Shown: piece by piece, positions 63,339 through 64,000 of the stretch
Position numbering within the stretch: the first letter of the stretch is position 1
How the letters are laid out: the number at the start of each line of letters is the position of its first letter
NCBI GenBank assembly: GCA_037132135.1
Contig: JBAXPR010000003.1
Location: 19,837-83,836 of the forward strand
DNA length: 64,000 bases
Reading direction: 5' to 3'
Source of the DNA: BOG-933 sp037132135
GTDB taxonomy: Bacteria; Pseudomonadota; Alphaproteobacteria; Azospirillales; Azospirillaceae
Translations under genes and position numbers: made by a program
Notes under the pieces: model-generated
Told to the model about the DNA's origin: nothing
The model's input: the letters and a program-made list of their open reading frames with translations, nothing else
Databases searched by the model: none

Positions 63339-63992
63339 CTATCCCACCGGATTGAACATCACCACCTCGGCCGGGGCTCCGGCGCCGGAGATGACGGCCT
63401 GCTCGTCGCGGATCCGGACCCGGCCTTCTGCGATCAACTGCACCGCCAGCGGATAACACCGGTGTTCGGCCCCGAGGACGCGGGCGGCCAGGATCTCCTG
63501 GGTGTCGCCGGGCATCACCGGCACCACCGCCTGGACGATGATCGGTCCGTCGTCGACATCGGGACGAACGAAATGGACGGTGCAACCGGTGAAGCGGGCG
63601 CCGGCGGCCAGCACCCGCTGATGGGTGTCGAGGCCCTTGAACGCCGGCAACAGCGAGGGGTGGATGTTGATCAGGCGGTCGCGCCAGCGCTCGACGAACC
63701 AGGGCGACAGGATGCGCATGAAGCCGGCCAGGCAGATCAGGTCGATCTGTGCGCCGCGCAGGGTGGCGTCGATCGAGGCTTCAAAACCCTGCTTGGCGTT
63801 GAAGGCGCGATGATTGATGATTTCGGTCCGAATGCCGACCGCGCGGGCGCGCGCCAACCCCCCGGCATCGCCCTGGTTCGCCACCACCAGCACGATCTCG
63901 GCGGGAAAGGCGGGATCGGCGGCAGCATCGATCAGGGCCTGGAGGTTGCTGCCGCGACCGGAAATCAGGACTCCAACCCTCAGACGCGCCAT
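63339..63992 (-). CDS. purN: Phosphoribosylglycinamide formyltransferase
   Basis: PurN formylates GAR with 10-formyl-THF in purine synthesis. The 217-residue protein has VLISGRGSNLQALIDA at the N-terminus, the active-site Asn-His-Asp set in NIHPSLLPAFKG, and the HFVRPDVDDGPII segment. It is complete; the eight bases upstream in the window show GAGTCGAC before the ATG. It converges on dxs. Confidence 0.95.
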   Translation of the reverse strand: MARLRVGVLISGRGSNLQALIDAAADPAFPAEIVLVVANQGDAGGLARARAVGIRTEIINHRAFNAKQGFEASIDATLRGAQIDLICLAGFMRILSPWFVERWRDRLINIHPSLLPAFKGLDTHQRVLAAGARFTGCTVHFVRPDVDDGPIIVQAVVPVMPGDTQEILAARVLGAEHRCYPLAVQLIAEGRVRIRDEQAVISGAGAPAEVVMFNPVG

Positions 63993-64000
63993 GTCGACTC

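Overview
This is a high-GC chromosomal window from an alphaproteobacterium, most likely of the Rhodospirillales. The grounds are the thiO-thiS-thiG-thiC run behind a TPP riboswitch, the fabD-fabG-acpP-fabF-mltG order, hopanoid genes (hpnG, hpnH) beside ispH, ispA and dxs, and an exceptional load of chemoreceptors, hybrid kinases and PilZ/GGDEF-EAL proteins. The species cannot be named from the sequence. I see no rRNA, tRNA, insertion sequence, prophage or CRISPR array.

Housekeeping flank 1 (1-15.9 kb) holds a quinone oxidoreductase, a SpoU-type RNA methyltransferase, ygfZ divergent from two glycosyltransferases, pyrF, the riboswitch-led thiamine genes, the fatty-acid synthesis cluster and mltG. 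Housekeeping flank 2 (56.6-64 kb) holds hpnG, hpnH, ispH, ispA, dxs and purN, which is isoprenoid precursor supply joined to hopanoid side-chain synthesis.

The middle 40 kb (15.9-56.6 kb) is almost wholly signal transduction. (a) 15.9-23.3 kb: a five-gene minus-strand operon of three sensor kinases, a PhnD-like periplasmic binding protein and a single-domain response regulator. (b) 23.6-31.8 kb: a chemoreceptor with a C-terminal PilZ domain, an MHYT-PAS-GGDEF-EAL protein and a PAS hybrid kinase. (c) 32.3-42.6 kb: a light and time island. It has a phytochrome photosensory module with no kinase, a pentapeptide-repeat protein, an operon reading KaiA-like, KaiB, KaiC, histidine kinase with overlapping stop/start codons, an exported protein, and a CarH-like B12 photoreceptor-repressor. 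(d) 42.6-51.8 kb: a second PilZ chemoreceptor, an orphan two-domain ABC ATPase and two large sensor kinases. (e) 52.2-56.6 kb: a chemoreceptor followed by STAS, anti-sigma kinase and REC-PP2C phosphatase genes, a complete partner-switching module.

The most striking system is the kai operon. Alphaproteobacterial Kai loci are generally described as kaiB-kaiC (plus a kinase) without kaiA. Here the gene in front of kaiB encodes a receiver domain fused to a C-terminal domain that aligns with cyanobacterial KaiA, the architecture described for KaiA3 of Synechocystis. Its first 28 codons are in another reading frame, joined by a TGATG stop/start. The kai and carH upstream regions also share an 11-base operator-like word, arranged in both as paired sites about 30 bases apart. 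This suggests, as inference, that a B12-dependent light sensor acts on a Kai timer.
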